DNA from: an uncultured Opitutales bacterium
Lineage (GTDB): Bacteria > Verrucomicrobiota > Verrucomicrobiia > Opitutales > Intestinicryptomonadaceae
Direction of reading: 5' to 3'
NCBI GenBank assembly: GCA_900545705.1
Contig: URAK01000011.1
Location: 1 to 64,000 of the forward strand
Length of the DNA: 64,000 bases
Each line of letters starts with the position of its first letter. The first letter of the stretch is position 1. Of the stretch, positions 1 to 9,090 are shown in pieces. The notes beneath the pieces are model-generated. The model saw only the letters and a list, made by a program, of their open reading frames with translations. It ran no database searches and was not told the origin of the DNA. The position numbers were made by a program, and so were the translations under genes.

Positions 1-30
1 GCAGTGTGCGCGATTAGGAAAAGGCGCTAA
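1..30 (+). CDS. Possible C-terminal end of a PEP-CTERM protein (partial)
   Basis: Frame 1 from the left edge reads AVCAIRKRR followed by TAA at 28-30. A short hydrophobic stretch ending in a cluster of basic residues is what the last residues of PEP-CTERM sorting signals look like, and two other genes in this window end the same way. A hairpin with a T-run follows at 57-87. Only nine codons are visible, so this rests on the tail pattern and on the terminator behind it. Confidence 0.35.
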   Translation, partial: AVCAIRKRR

Positions 31-56
31 GGCTTTGCTAAAACTTCAAAAAAAAT

Positions 57-87
57 GCCCGTTGCTTCCTGCTTTCGGGCTTTTTTT
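57..87 (+). terminator. Probable rho-independent terminator
   Basis: A 5-bp GC stem (57-61 with 76-80), a 14-nt loop and seven T residues at 81-87. It lies just behind the putative gene tail at 1-30. The stem is short, so confidence is moderate. Confidence 0.45.
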
Positions 88-569
88 ATTTCTTATAGAA
101 ATGCCAAGCGCAAGATTTTGCTTTTAGACGATACGCGGCAGCCTATCGAAACATAAAAATTATTTTCTATATCCCCTGCGCAAAGCGCGCCCGCAAATTT
201 AGAAATTTTTACAAATATTTTTTTTAAAGGAAATGTATCGGCTTCCGTCGATGCCGACAGATACTTTGCGGTTGAAAACCCCATAAACGCCATTTCACCG
301 GGTTATTGCAATCTGTTACCTTTTATATATACTATAAAATGAATTTTAATGTGCCTTCCCTCGCCCGCCTACTTAGTCTCCGATAGATTGCGGATTCCCG
401 ACGGCGCGCCTGCAAAATTAAAATTTTTCTGCGCAAATTTTGAATCTTACGCAAATTTAGCCCGATAACATTTAAGGCAAAAACCATAAAAAACTAGGTT
501 AAGATTGACACAGCTTGCGCTTGACGCCGCTAAAAAATAATTCAATATGGAATTTTACATTTTTAGACT
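88..569. other. Intergenic region upstream of leuS
   Basis: AT-rich sequence without a convincing gene; a 66-codon frame on the minus strand at 93-293 has no recognisable family features. A TTGACA at 505-510 and a TTGACG at 521-526 could be -35 elements for leuS, but neither has a good -10 at normal spacing. No Shine-Dalgarno sequence precedes the leuS ATG. Confidence 0.4.
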
Positions 570-3326
570 ATGACAAATAGAAATCCGGAATACGATTTTA
601 CCGAAATAGAAAAACGCTGGCAAAAAAAATGGGACGAAGAAAAGACGTTCCACGCCGAGACTTCCGCCCCGTCAAAAAACGGGAAATACTACATTTTGGA
701 TATGTTCCCCTACCCCTCCGGCGCCGGCCTGCACATCGGCCATCCGGAAGGATACACAGCCTCAGACATCATCGCACGCTACAAATGGGCAAACGGATAC
801 AATGTTCTCCACCCGATGGGCTGGGACGCCTTCGGCCTGCCCGCAGAACAGTACGCCGTCAAAACAGGCACGCACCCAAGCATTACGACAGCCGCTAACA
901 TCGATAATTTTAGAAAACAAATAAAGTCCATAGGTTTTGCAATCGACTGGCAGCGTGAGATCAATACTACCGACCCGTCATACTTTAAATGGACCCAATG
1001 GATTTTCCTCCGCCTCTTTAAAATGGGGCTCGCATACGTCGACGAAAAGCCCGTATGGTGGTGTCCGGCCCTCGGGACAGTCCTCGCCAACGAAGAGGTA
1101 ATTGACGGCAAGAGCGAAGTCGGCAAATTCCCTGTCGAAAGAAGAAAGCTGCGCCAATGGGTACTGCGCATAACGGCATACGCCGACAAGCTGATAGAGG
1201 GGCTTGCGGGGCTCGACTGGCCAAACTCCACAAAAAGGCTTCAATACAACTGGATAGGCCGCTCGGAGGGCGCTGAAGTTGATTTTACAATAGCCGATTC
1301 CGCCGCGAAGGGCGAAAAACTGCGCATTTTCACCACGCGCCCCGACACCCTATACGGCGCGACATACATGGTAATCGCTCCCGAACACCCGCTGCTCGAT
1401 AAGCTCGTCTCCCCCGAACAGGAAAAAGAAGTTAAGGCGTATGTGAAATCCGTCGCCTCAAAGAGCGACCTCGACAGGACGGATCTCGCAAAAAATAAAA
1501 CCGGTGTTTTTACAGGCTCCCACGCAATAAATCCAGTAAACGGAAAGGAAATTCCGATATGGGTAGCAGACTACGTCTTGATGAGCTATGGAACGGGCGC
1601 AATTATGGCTGTGCCCGCCCACGACGAACGCGACTATGACTTCGCTAAGAAATTCGGTCTCCCGATAATACGCGTTATCGACAAAAAAGACGCCGACGGC
1701 AAAGAGCCCGAACTGCCCTTCTGCGACGTCGGAAAACTGATGAATTCCGGAGAGTGGGACTCGACTCCGTCGGACGAAGCAAAAATAAAAATAACGCAAA
1801 TGCTCGAAAAGTCCGGCACCGGCAAAAAATCCGTAAACTACAAGCTGCGCGACTGGCTTTTCTCGCGCCAGAGATATTGGGGCGAGCCGTTCCCGATAAT
1901 ATGGGTCGAGAAAGAAGCGTACGATGCCGCCGCTAAATCGGAGGTTTGGAGCGCGAATATGCCAGAATCTCCCGTAAAATATACAGACAGCGAAGGTAAA
2001 ACGCTATACGCCCTTCCCCTGCCCGACTCCGATTTGCCGCTAGAGCTCCCGAGAGTGGAAAACTACAAACCTTCCGGCACGGGCGAAAGCCCGCTTGCGC
2101 ATGCGGAAAATTGGCTGAATGTAAAAGTCAACACCCGCACGGGAGAGGTTCTCCCCGCTTCGGACGGGCGCGCTTCCGGCCCCGACTGGTTTGCAGGCAG
2201 GCGCGAGACAAACACCATGCCGCAATGGGCGGGCTCATGCTGGTATTACTTGCGCTACTGCGATCCGCACAACGACTCCGCCCCCATAGGTCCCGAAGCG
2301 GAACAATATTGGGGATACCCCGACTTCTACATCGGGGGCGCCGAACACGCCGTTTTGCACCTGCTGTATGCACGCTTTTGGCACAAGGTGCTTTACGACT
2401 GCGGCATAGTCAAAAATCCTGAACCCTTTAAAAAACTCTTCCACCAAGGAATAATCCTCGGCCAGCTTGAATACACCGCATACAAGTCGCCCGACGGCAA
2501 ATGGGTAAGCGCCGAAAAGGCAAAGGAAGGCGACACCCCGGTAAAAGTCGCGGAGGCCGACGTGGAAAAATGCGGCAGCGGGTTCGTCTTAAAGGCAGAC
2601 AAGTCGATATCTGTCGACGCGCGCTCGTACAAAATGAGCAAGAGCCGCGGAAACGTTGTAAACCCGGACGACATAATAAGGCAGTATGGTGCCGACGCCT
2701 TACGCCTCTATGAAATGTTCCTCGGGCCTCTCGAAGACCAAAAACCCTGGAATACAAACGGCATTGAAGGGGTTGTCAGATTCTTGCGAAAAGTTTGGCG
2801 CGAATTCATCGGCAAGGACGGCGGCGCTTCGGAAAAAATCTCCGAAAACTTTAAGGACGACGCCGAACTTCTGAAATCATTAAACGAGACAATTAAAAAA
2901 GTCGGAGAATCGATAGAAACGCTGCGCTTTAATACGGCAATTTCGCAGATGATGATTTTCATGTCGGTTTTTCAGAAAAAGGAAAAAGTTTCGCTCGAAA
3001 GCGCCCGCAAGTTTGTACAGCTGCTCGCGCCGTTTGCGCCGCATATAGGCGAGGAACTGTGGGAAAGGCTTGGCGGGAAAGGTTCCGTGGCGAAAGCCCC
3101 GTGGCCAACCGCCGACGAGAAAAACCTCCAATCCGACACCTTTAAAATGGCGGTACAGGTAAACGGAAAACTGCGCGGTGAAATTGTCGCGGACAAGAAT
3201 CTTGGAAAAGACGAGATTATTTCCATGGCAAAGTCTCTTGACAACGTGGCGAACTTCCTTTCCGGAAAGACAATCGTAAAAGAAATTTACGTCCCTGGGA
3301 AAATCGTAAACATAGTTGCAAAATGA
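570..3326 (+). CDS. leuS: Leucyl-tRNA synthetase
   Basis: Cytoplasmic class I aminoacyl-tRNA synthetase that charges tRNA-Leu with leucine and edits mischarged tRNA. The 918-residue length suits bacterial LeuRS. The HIGH signature is at residues 55-58 and KMSKS at 688-692, with the CP1 editing domain between them (about 220-430) and the anticodon-binding and C-terminal domains after. The ATG is preceded by AT-rich sequence without a Shine-Dalgarno. Its stop overlaps the ATG of the next gene (ATGA), making it the head of a four-gene operon with a FecR-like protein, lpxI and sufE. Identification is secure. Confidence 0.98.
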   Translation: MTNRNPEYDFTEIEKRWQKKWDEEKTFHAETSAPSKNGKYYILDMFPYPSGAGLHIGHPEGYTASDIIARYKWANGYNVLHPMGWDAFGLPAEQYAVKTGTHPSITTAANIDNFRKQIKSIGFAIDWQREINTTDPSYFKWTQWIFLRLFKMGLAYVDEKPVWWCPALGTVLANEEVIDGKSEVGKFPVERRKLRQWVLRITAYADKLIEGLAGLDWPNSTKRLQYNWIGRSEGAEVDFTIADSAAKGEKLRIFTTRPDTLYGATYMVIAPEHPLLDKLVSPEQEKEVKAYVKSVASKSDLDRTDLAKNKTGVFTGSHAINPVNGKEIPIWVADYVLMSYGTGAIMAVPAHDERDYDFAKKFGLPIIRVIDKKDADGKEPELPFCDVGKLMNSGEWDSTPSDEAKIKITQMLEKSGTGKKSVNYKLRDWLFSRQRYWGEPFPIIWVEKEAYDAAAKSEVWSANMPESPVKYTDSEGKTLYALPLPDSDLPLELPRVENYKPSGTGESPLAHAENWLNVKVNTRTGEVLPASDGRASGPDWFAGRRETNTMPQWAGSCWYYLRYCDPHNDSAPIGPEAEQYWGYPDFYIGGAEHAVLHLLYARFWHKVLYDCGIVKNPEPFKKLFHQGIILGQLEYTAYKSPDGKWVSAEKAKEGDTPVKVAEADVEKCGSGFVLKADKSISVDARSYKMSKSRGNVVNPDDIIRQYGADALRLYEMFLGPLEDQKPWNTNGIEGVVRFLRKVWREFIGKDGGASEKISENFKDDAELLKSLNETIKKVGESIETLRFNTAISQMMIFMSVFQKKEKVSLESARKFVQLLAPFAPHIGEELWERLGGKGSVAKAPWPTADEKNLQSDTFKMAVQVNGKLRGEIVADKNLGKDEIISMAKSLDNVANFLSGKTIVKEIYVPGKIVNIVAK

Positions 3327-4081
3327 AGCGCGCAGCATTAGCGATATTCCTGTCCCTGTTTGCCGCCGCAAACCCGTTCGCCGAAGAAATAGACGGAGCC
3401 GCCTTTTTTAAGACGGCGAGGGAATCTATGAAATTTTCCCGCGACGGTGCGCAGATAAATATAAAGCGCGCCTCTGTCGTTCCTGCGAAAGGGCTGTGCG
3501 TGTCAGTTCCTGACGGAGAGATGCTTTCAATCGCCTTCTCGAATAAAACCTCTATGCTTGCAGTCGGCCCCGCCGAATTTAAAATAGAGGCTTTTATTCA
3601 AGGCTCCGCAGAGAATAGCCCCGACGATAATCTGGACAGGGAATCTGCGCCGTCAAATATTTCGCTTTCGCTAAAAAATGGCAGGTTCCTATTTTCGCTT
3701 GCGCAACGCCTCGGAAGCAGCAAATTCACGGTAAAGTTTCCGAATGCCGAATCTGAGATACAATCGGGAATTGCCATTGCCGAAACCGGAACCAACGGTT
3801 CTCGCCTCATTCCGCTTGACGGTTTCGCGCGAATAAAGCCCCAAGACTCGATATGGGAAATTGTAAAAGACGGGGTTTCCGCAGTTGTTCCAGCAAAAGA
3901 ATCCGATAAAAAAATCATCTTTAAGCACGTCTATTCGAGAGAGCGCGAGCGCTTTGGGAATTTTATAAAAACGGCCGAGCAGCTTAGGCGCTCAGTTATT
4001 TTTAAATATTCCCCGAACGCCGGATTCGCCGCGGAGCTGATTTTGCCGAAAGCTTTTTTTGCAATGCCAATAAAACACTGA
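3323..4081 (+). CDS. Secreted FecR-like hypothetical protein
   Basis: A 252-aa protein with a clear N-terminal signal peptide (hydrophobic residues about 4-19, cleavage near AFAEE). The middle has the alternating pattern of a FecR/iron-dicitrate-type beta domain: a segment about vulnerability to a set parameter (VPDGEMLSIAFSNKT), a phrase like LKNGRFLFSLAQ, then SKFTVKFPNAESEIQSGIA. This resembles the sequence in FecR domains that reads 'G...v.s...ggr..v.tp...' in many Verrucomicrobia. No sigma factor or TonB receptor is adjacent. The gene overlaps leuS by four bases and is followed 4 bp later by lpxI, so it is co-transcribed. The exact role is unknown; an envelope function is inferred from its signal peptide and its lpxI neighbour. 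Confidence 0.6.
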   Translation: MKRAALAIFLSLFAAANPFAEEIDGAAFFKTARESMKFSRDGAQINIKRASVVPAKGLCVSVPDGEMLSIAFSNKTSMLAVGPAEFKIEAFIQGSAENSPDDNLDRESAPSNISLSLKNGRFLFSLAQRLGSSKFTVKFPNAESEIQSGIAIAETGTNGSRLIPLDGFARIKPQDSIWEIVKDGVSAVVPAKESDKKIIFKHVYSRERERFGNFIKTAEQLRRSVIFKYSPNAGFAAELILPKAFFAMPIKH

Positions 4082-4085
4082 TAAA

Positions 4086-4931
4086 ATGCACGAATTATCA
4101 AAGTTTCTCCCCGACAATTTCGACGAAAACGCGAGGCTTGCGATATTGGCAGGCAAAGGCCAATATCCGGAAATTTTGCACAGCCGGCTAAAATCAGCCG
4201 GAATAGACCATGTTCTAATGGCATTTGAGGACGAAACTTCCCCCGAGCTGTGGAGTGATTTTGATGGTTCCAAGCGATACATCATGAATGTCGGGCAGCT
4301 TGGGAAGCTCTTAAAAAGCTTAAAAACGAGCGGGGCAAAATACGCGATAATGGCTGGGCAAATAACGCCTAAAAAACTCTTTAAGGGCATGAAGCCCGAC
4401 TTGAAAGCGATTCTAACCCTTGCAAAACTAAAGCGCAAAAACGCCGAAACAATATTCAGGGCGGTTGCAGACGCGCTTGCCGGGATAGGCGTCGAAATGC
4501 TCGACGCGCGGAGCTTTCTCGATGCGGATACAGCACCTATCGGCCTGTTTTGCGGCAGGAAATGGACTCTTCCGCAAGACTATGTAGACCACGCAATCCA
4601 TATAGCGAGGGAATGCGCGCGTCTCGACATAGGGCAGTCGTGCGTGACGGCGCGCGGAACGGTGCTTGCGGTTGAATCTTTCGACGGAACCGATAAGATG
4701 TTGGAGCGCGTTGCCCAGTTTGAGGCAAAAGACGCGCTTTTTGCAAAAACTGTAAAACCGAACCAGGACTACCGCTTTGATGTGCCCGTAATCGGAGAGC
4801 GCACAGTCCGCAAGCTAGCGGAAGCCGGCATAAAGAATGCGGTTGTGGAAGCTGGCAATGTTATAATACTAGATTCCGAAAATGTAAAAAAAATCGCTGA
4901 TTCAAACGGCATAAAGATTTTGGGTATATGA
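4086..4931 (+). CDS. lpxI: UDP-2,3-diacylglucosamine pyrophosphatase LpxI (DUF1009)
   Basis: A 281-aa protein of the LpxI family, which hydrolyses UDP-2,3-diacylglucosamine to lipid X and UMP in lipid A synthesis and replaces LpxH in many bacteria. It has the N-terminal LAILAGKGQYPE segment, the YAIMAGQITPKKLF motif near residues 89-102 and the C-terminal segment with PVIGERTV and a long conserved VVEAGNVIILD stretch. The full length matches the family. It lies between the FecR-like gene and sufE, and its stop overlaps the sufE start (ATGA). Presence of this gene supports an LPS-bearing Gram-negative cell. Confidence 0.9.
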   Translation: MHELSKFLPDNFDENARLAILAGKGQYPEILHSRLKSAGIDHVLMAFEDETSPELWSDFDGSKRYIMNVGQLGKLLKSLKTSGAKYAIMAGQITPKKLFKGMKPDLKAILTLAKLKRKNAETIFRAVADALAGIGVEMLDARSFLDADTAPIGLFCGRKWTLPQDYVDHAIHIARECARLDIGQSCVTARGTVLAVESFDGTDKMLERVAQFEAKDALFAKTVKPNQDYRFDVPVIGERTVRKLAEAGIKNAVVEAGNVIILDSENVKKIADSNGIKILGI

Positions 4932-5353
4932 GCGAAAAAGTTGAACAAAAAAAGGCGGCTCTGCGTGATGAATTTGGATTTTTCGAGGATCCGCGAGACA
5001 CGTTTGAATATATTATAGCCAAAACCAAAGATAAGCCGCACCTTCCCTGCGAATTGAAGAAAGAGGAATTTCTCGTCAAAGGGTGCGTATCGAGCTTATG
5101 GCTCGTGCCCGCGTACGACTCAGCGACGGGCGTGTGCAGTTTTAAGAGCGACGCCGACTCCATAATCACAAGGGGGATAGCGTCTCTCGTATGCGAACTT
5201 TACAGCGGGTTATCCCCGAAAGAAGTCCTTGAATTGGATCCCTCAATATTCGACGAATTGAAAATCGGCACCCAGCTTTCGCCCAACCGCCGCAACGGGC
5301 TTGGGCAGCTTTGCGCGAAAATCGCCGAATTTGCGAGATCTCACATCGAATAA
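4928..5353 (+). CDS. sufE: SufE-type cysteine desulfuration protein
   Basis: A 141-aa SufE-fold protein. SufE accepts persulfide sulfur from the cysteine desulfurase SufS and delivers it to the SufBCD scaffold during iron-sulfur cluster assembly. The conserved active-site cysteine is C53 in the KGCVSSLWL motif, and the C-terminal half carries the usual GLSPKEVLEL and LSPNRRNGL stretches. It overlaps lpxI by four bases and closes the leuS operon. No other suf gene is adjacent. Confidence 0.9.
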   Translation: MSEKVEQKKAALRDEFGFFEDPRDTFEYIIAKTKDKPHLPCELKKEEFLVKGCVSSLWLVPAYDSATGVCSFKSDADSIITRGIASLVCELYSGLSPKEVLELDPSIFDELKIGTQLSPNRRNGLGQLCAKIAEFARSHIE

Positions 5354-5469
5354 AAATTGCTTTATCCATTAAAAAAAGCGCAATAAATGCTTGAACAATC
5401 AATAAAGTTGGGGCAATATGTCCCATAAAGGCGCGATATTACTTTTGCGCCAATTACCCTATTTTACTT

Positions 5470-5475
5470 TATAAT
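5470..5475 (+). promoter_or_regulatory. Candidate -10 element of exbB
   Basis: A perfect TATAAT 20 bases upstream of the exbB ATG. The best upstream partner is TTGCGC at 5445-5450, with 19-bp spacing, which is long. Position and match are suggestive only. Confidence 0.35.
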
Positions 5476-5495
5476 AAACAACAAAGAATAAATAG

Positions 5496-6353
5496 ATGAA
5501 AAGAAAAGTACTCTCCGTCCTGTCAATAGCCGCGCTGATATTTGCAAGCGCCGGCGTATCCTTAGCGCAGAACGCCGCGCCCGCAGCCGATGCGCCCGCA
5601 GCCGATGCTCCCGCGAAGCCCGATGCCCCCAAAGTAGCCGAAAAATCAATCGCCGATATGTGGCGTGCAGGCGGCATAACGATGTATCCGCTCGGATTTT
5701 TTGCAATACTTGCTACAACTCTTATAATATACAACTTCATAGCAATTCGCAAAAAGAAGTTCTTAAACCCCGACGGAGTAAAACAAGTTGAAGCTATGGT
5801 AAACCAGCTTCAAATAAAAGAAGCCATAGACTTCTGCGAAAAGAATCCCTCCCCGATAACCAACATAATTGGCTGCGGGCTCGCGAGAGCCGACGAGCGC
5901 GGCATAGATACTGACGCTGTTGCAGCCGCAATGGAGGAAGCTTCTGTTGAAGAATTCGCAAATCCGTACGTTTTGATAAACTACCTTTCGGTCACAGCGT
6001 CCCTGGCACCTATGTTGGGTCTGTTCGGAACGGTTAGCGGCATGGTTAAGGCGTTTAACACTATTGCGGCTGAAGGTGCAGGCAGCGCCTCTAAGCTCGC
6101 CGACAACATCTCCGAAGCTCTAATCACAACAGCTGCGGGAATGATCATCGGTATTCCGGCCATGTTCTTCTTCTTCTTCTTTAAAAACAGATACGGCGCG
6201 ATTATTTCGTCTACCAGCCGAATCATCGGCGACCTCGTGTTCACGATGAAAATGTCCGCAAAATACGGTCCGCAAGACATCTCCGAGATAGAAGCCGATG
6301 TAGACGGCACTCCCGAAGAAGTTGTCGAACAAGCGGCAGAAGACCAAAAATAA
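5496..6353 (+). CDS. exbB: MotA/TolQ/ExbB-family proton channel protein
   Basis: A 285-aa inner-membrane protein that, with ExbD-type partners, uses the proton gradient to energise outer-membrane work (TonB- or Tol-type). It has an N-terminal signal-like helix, an Ala/Pro/Asp-rich linker with an imperfect PAADA repeat at about residues 27-48, one transmembrane helix at about 65-85 and the conserved pair of C-terminal helices. These include LAPMLGLFGTVSGM and a long helix ending in a run of phenylalanines. That run comes from a TTC repeat at about 6165-6180. Two exbD genes follow at once. No tonB is visible nearby. Confidence 0.9.
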   Translation: MKRKVLSVLSIAALIFASAGVSLAQNAAPAADAPAADAPAKPDAPKVAEKSIADMWRAGGITMYPLGFFAILATTLIIYNFIAIRKKKFLNPDGVKQVEAMVNQLQIKEAIDFCEKNPSPITNIIGCGLARADERGIDTDAVAAAMEEASVEEFANPYVLINYLSVTASLAPMLGLFGTVSGMVKAFNTIAAEGAGSASKLADNISEALITTAAGMIIGIPAMFFFFFFKNRYGAIISSTSRIIGDLVFTMKMSAKYGPQDISEIEADVDGTPEEVVEQAAEDQK

Positions 6354-6381
6354 ATCTGAATACAAAGAAAATTTTTAATAA

Positions 6382-6789
6382 ATGAAAACCTGGAAACCTG
6401 CGGAAAACGACGGCGCGTTCGAGCTAACGCCGATGATCGACGTCGTATTTCTTCTGATTACCTTCTTTATGACGGTAACCAGTTTTGCTTCCGCCGAGCT
6501 GATTCAGGTCGCAATGCCGATTGCCCCGCAAGCGAAAGTGCCGGAAGAAGTCGGAGACAGACAGTTTATATCTGTCTCCGAAAACGGCACATATTTTCTC
6601 GGTGCATTCAAGTCGGATCTGGAGCATATAAAAACGGCTCTCCAAGCTAGAAATGCCAAAGAGGGCTTTAAGGGCGCATACATTCGCGCCGACGCCAGAA
6701 CTCCGCACAAGCATGTCAGCGAACTGATGAAGACCTGCGCCGACGCGGGAGTATATAATATACTTTTCGGAACATTAAACGACGACTAA
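6382..6789 (+). CDS. exbD: ExbD/TolR-family biopolymer transport protein, first copy
   Basis: A 135-aa protein with a short cytoplasmic N terminus, a single transmembrane helix and a periplasmic domain. The helix starts LTPMIDVVFLLITFFM, with the Asp that carries protons in ExbD/TolR. It follows exbB by 28 bp and is one base from the second exbD. Such exbB-exbD-exbD triplets are common in Gram-negative bacteria; the two ExbD subunits probably form a heterodimer in the ExbB pore. Confidence 0.9.
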   Translation: MKTWKPAENDGAFELTPMIDVVFLLITFFMTVTSFASAELIQVAMPIAPQAKVPEEVGDRQFISVSENGTYFLGAFKSDLEHIKTALQARNAKEGFKGAYIRADARTPHKHVSELMKTCADAGVYNILFGTLNDD

Positions 6790-6790
6790 T

Positions 6791-7222
6791 ATGGCAAAAG
6801 ACAATTCAGTTCTTGAATCGGAAGATAAGTTTGACCTTACCTCCATGATTGACGTCGTTTTTCTGCTTCTGATTTATTTTATGTACCTGCCGATTCAGCA
6901 GGAAGCCGATTTGATGTTCTCCCTGCCAACTTTTGCGGAGCCACAGGAAAATGTGGCTTTGCCAAGCGAGCAAATGGTTGAAATTGCACCTGACGGAAGC
7001 ATTTTCTTAAATGAAACCCCGATGGATCAACCCGGAGAAATTGAATTTAACGAGCTTGCCTCCACATTGCGCAGACTAAAACTTAGCGCGGACAGAAGCG
7101 GCATATCCACGATTGTCACAATATATCCGGACGCCGACTCCCCGCACCAAGCCTCAATATCCGTCTTAGACGCATGCGCAAAGGCGGGCATAAAACAAGT
7201 CTCATTCTCGGAGGCCGAATAA
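6791..7222 (+). CDS. exbD: ExbD/TolR-family biopolymer transport protein, second copy
   Basis: A 143-aa ExbD paralogue with the same plan: cytoplasmic FDLTSMIDVVFLLLIYFM helix with the conserved Asp, then a periplasmic domain. It differs strongly from the first copy outside the membrane helix. It starts one base after the first exbD stop, so the two are translationally coupled. A terminator follows at 7244-7272. The partner TonB-like protein must be encoded elsewhere. Confidence 0.88.
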   Translation: MAKDNSVLESEDKFDLTSMIDVVFLLLIYFMYLPIQQEADLMFSLPTFAEPQENVALPSEQMVEIAPDGSIFLNETPMDQPGEIEFNELASTLRRLKLSADRSGISTIVTIYPDADSPHQASISVLDACAKAGIKQVSFSEAE

Positions 7223-7243
7223 TTGACGTTTTTTTAATTTTGC

Positions 7244-7272
7244 AAAGCCGCCCATTTGGGCGGTTTTTTTTT
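7244..7272 (+). terminator. Rho-independent terminator of the exbBDD operon
   Basis: GC stem 7248-7253 with 7258-7263, loop ATTT, flanked by AAA and a run of nine T residues. It lies 25 bp after the last exbD stop. Confidence 0.88.
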
Positions 7273-7931
7273 GGACTTGCCGCTAAATATCATATGTGCC
7301 TGCCAATTTTTATGCGCGCAATAAGAGGCATTGCCATTTAAACTGCGGGCCAAATTTGATTATGCCAGGATCTCTGGAGCGCACCTTTCAAGTGCGCGTA
7401 CAGGCGCGATTGAAGCGTGACTGCATGCTAAAAAAATAACAGCATAAAAAATATACCCGATTTATTTTTTTAAAGCATATGCAAGACACCTTTTTTGGAC
7501 AATATAGAAACTCCATAGGTATTTTCCCCCGCCCTCCATTAAATTTTATGCTCTCGCATCGCTTAAAATAGCAGCAATCCGCGCCGATAAAAGATTGTTT
7601 AGCAATTTTTCTATCCCAACGTTTTTTAGAATTCTAAAAATAATAATATCGTTTTATCCAATTGCGATCGTCGGCGTTTTTATTAGTCAGCAAATTTTTT
7701 AGTCAGCAAATTGCCCAAAATTTCGAGCCGGCATTCCAATACCAGAATATTCTTGCGGGAATAAAAATGCGCACAACAAATAAGCTGCCCCAATCAATAA
7801 AAAATTCTAAAAAGCCTGCCGTGTAAAAAATAAGAAAACTTTTTTATAAAATTCCCATTTTTCATTGTAAAATTTCGATAAAAAAAGCGCGCGAAACTAT
7901 CGCGCGCATCTCCCAAAAAACGTCTACCGCA
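7273..7931. other. Intergenic region between exbBDD and the GH99-like gene
   Basis: About 660 AT-rich bases with no gene I can support. It contains a 14-bp direct repeat (7683-7696 and 7699-7712, period 16). At about 7497-7516 there is a GGACAATATAGAAACTCCAT segment that resembles the core of the 70-bp repeat units at 32841-33118. Confidence 0.5.
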
Positions 7932-9086
7932 TTATTGCCCCATAAACACTCTTGCTATCGCATTTAGATACGCATAGCCGTTTTCCGTATCGGGTTCGAG
8001 ATATGTTCCTTCGGTCCATTCGTTCCATGAGTTGATTGTGACAAGCTTCGGCATACCCTGCGGCGTATTTTTGTCGAGCCAGTCTTTAACCTGCCTGAGG
8101 GCGCGCTCAAAATCGGTCGGATTGGCTCCAGTAACCATAGGGGCAAATTTTTCTTTTGGGAACCTGGGGTTTGTATCCCAACCGACAGTGACGTTCGGGA
8201 AATATGGTATCCCAAGCGATTTCTTTTTGTCCCATAGGGCGGTTGCCATTCCCATCCACTCACGATATGTGAGGTTTGGCTCCGCCTTTTGTATCTTATC
8301 GTATGTGCCGTCGTTCCAACTGTATACTGTCGTCGAATCTATGCCTATCTTGTCCGCAAGCTCTTTTGAAATTTCGCTTGTAGTCATGACATGTGCGCCT
8401 CCAAGGCCAGCTTCGGCAGCGCGCTTCTTTAGGTAATCGAGAGCTTCCTTCGCCTTATCCTCCCCACCTACGCCGGCGATAAAGTTTTTTACCCGATATA
8501 TGGAAACTACGGGTTTCCCACCTATCTTATAATAATTCGGCTTGGAAAAATATTTCGATATCCACCTGTCCGCAATCTTCTTGAATTCGTCAAAAGATAT
8601 TTTTGCGTCAAAAAGCGGAGGATTTGCGGTCTTATCGGCCTTTTTATTATCCCACAAATAATTAACGTCGTGGTTTGCCCACATTATAAAAAATTTCATT
8701 CGCTGCGAATTTGGGGCTTTTAAGAAGCCTTCATTTAACGCGTTTTCGAGAAACGGACGATTGCGGTACCAATACCAATCGTATATAAATACGTTTACAC
8801 CGGCCGCAAGCGCCGCGTCTATTTTTCTGGCAACAACTATTGGGTCTGCCTCGTTTTCATATCCCCAAAGAGGCACTTTCGGCTGCCTATGCCCTGGTTT
8901 TTTGGGGGTCGCTTCGTAAACGTTTTGCCATTCCCCGCAACCGTGCTCGAATATTCCAAGCTCTTTCCAACGCGGTTCAGGCTGATACGCTGGCCATACA
9001 TAAGCAGCGAGATCATATTCAGATGCTCCACAAAATCCGGCACACACCGAAGCAAATGCCGCCAAGCATAATTTTTTTATTTTCAT
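7932..9086 (-). CDS. Secreted glycoside hydrolase family 99-like (WbsX-type) protein
   Basis: A 384-aa protein starting at the ATG at 9086, which begins a signal peptide (MKIKKLCLAAFASVCAGFCGAS); the frame is open further upstream but those codons lie in the next gene. It has the hallmarks of the GH99-like/WbsX TIM barrel: YVWPAYQPEPRW at the start, WGYENEADP, GVNVFIYDWYWY, and near the C terminus NSWNEWTEGTYLEPD, where NEW-E is the usual catalytic region. These proteins are endo-acting mannosidase-like or of unknown glycan specificity. It follows the SGNH esterase after 4 bp and both belong to a minus-strand carbohydrate cassette with a PEP-CTERM gene upstream. Substrate is not predictable. 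Confidence 0.8.
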   Translation of the reverse strand: MKIKKLCLAAFASVCAGFCGASEYDLAAYVWPAYQPEPRWKELGIFEHGCGEWQNVYEATPKKPGHRQPKVPLWGYENEADPIVVARKIDAALAAGVNVFIYDWYWYRNRPFLENALNEGFLKAPNSQRMKFFIMWANHDVNYLWDNKKADKTANPPLFDAKISFDEFKKIADRWISKYFSKPNYYKIGGKPVVSIYRVKNFIAGVGGEDKAKEALDYLKKRAAEAGLGGAHVMTTSEISKELADKIGIDSTTVYSWNDGTYDKIQKAEPNLTYREWMGMATALWDKKKSLGIPYFPNVTVGWDTNPRFPKEKFAPMVTGANPTDFERALRQVKDWLDKNTPQGMPKLVTINSWNEWTEGTYLEPDTENGYAYLNAIARVFMGQ

Positions 9087-9090
9087 AATA

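Noticed and set aside
6160..6181. TTC repeat in exbB as a phase-variation site
   Set aside because: It is a trinucleotide repeat, so length changes keep the frame and would only change the phenylalanine count.
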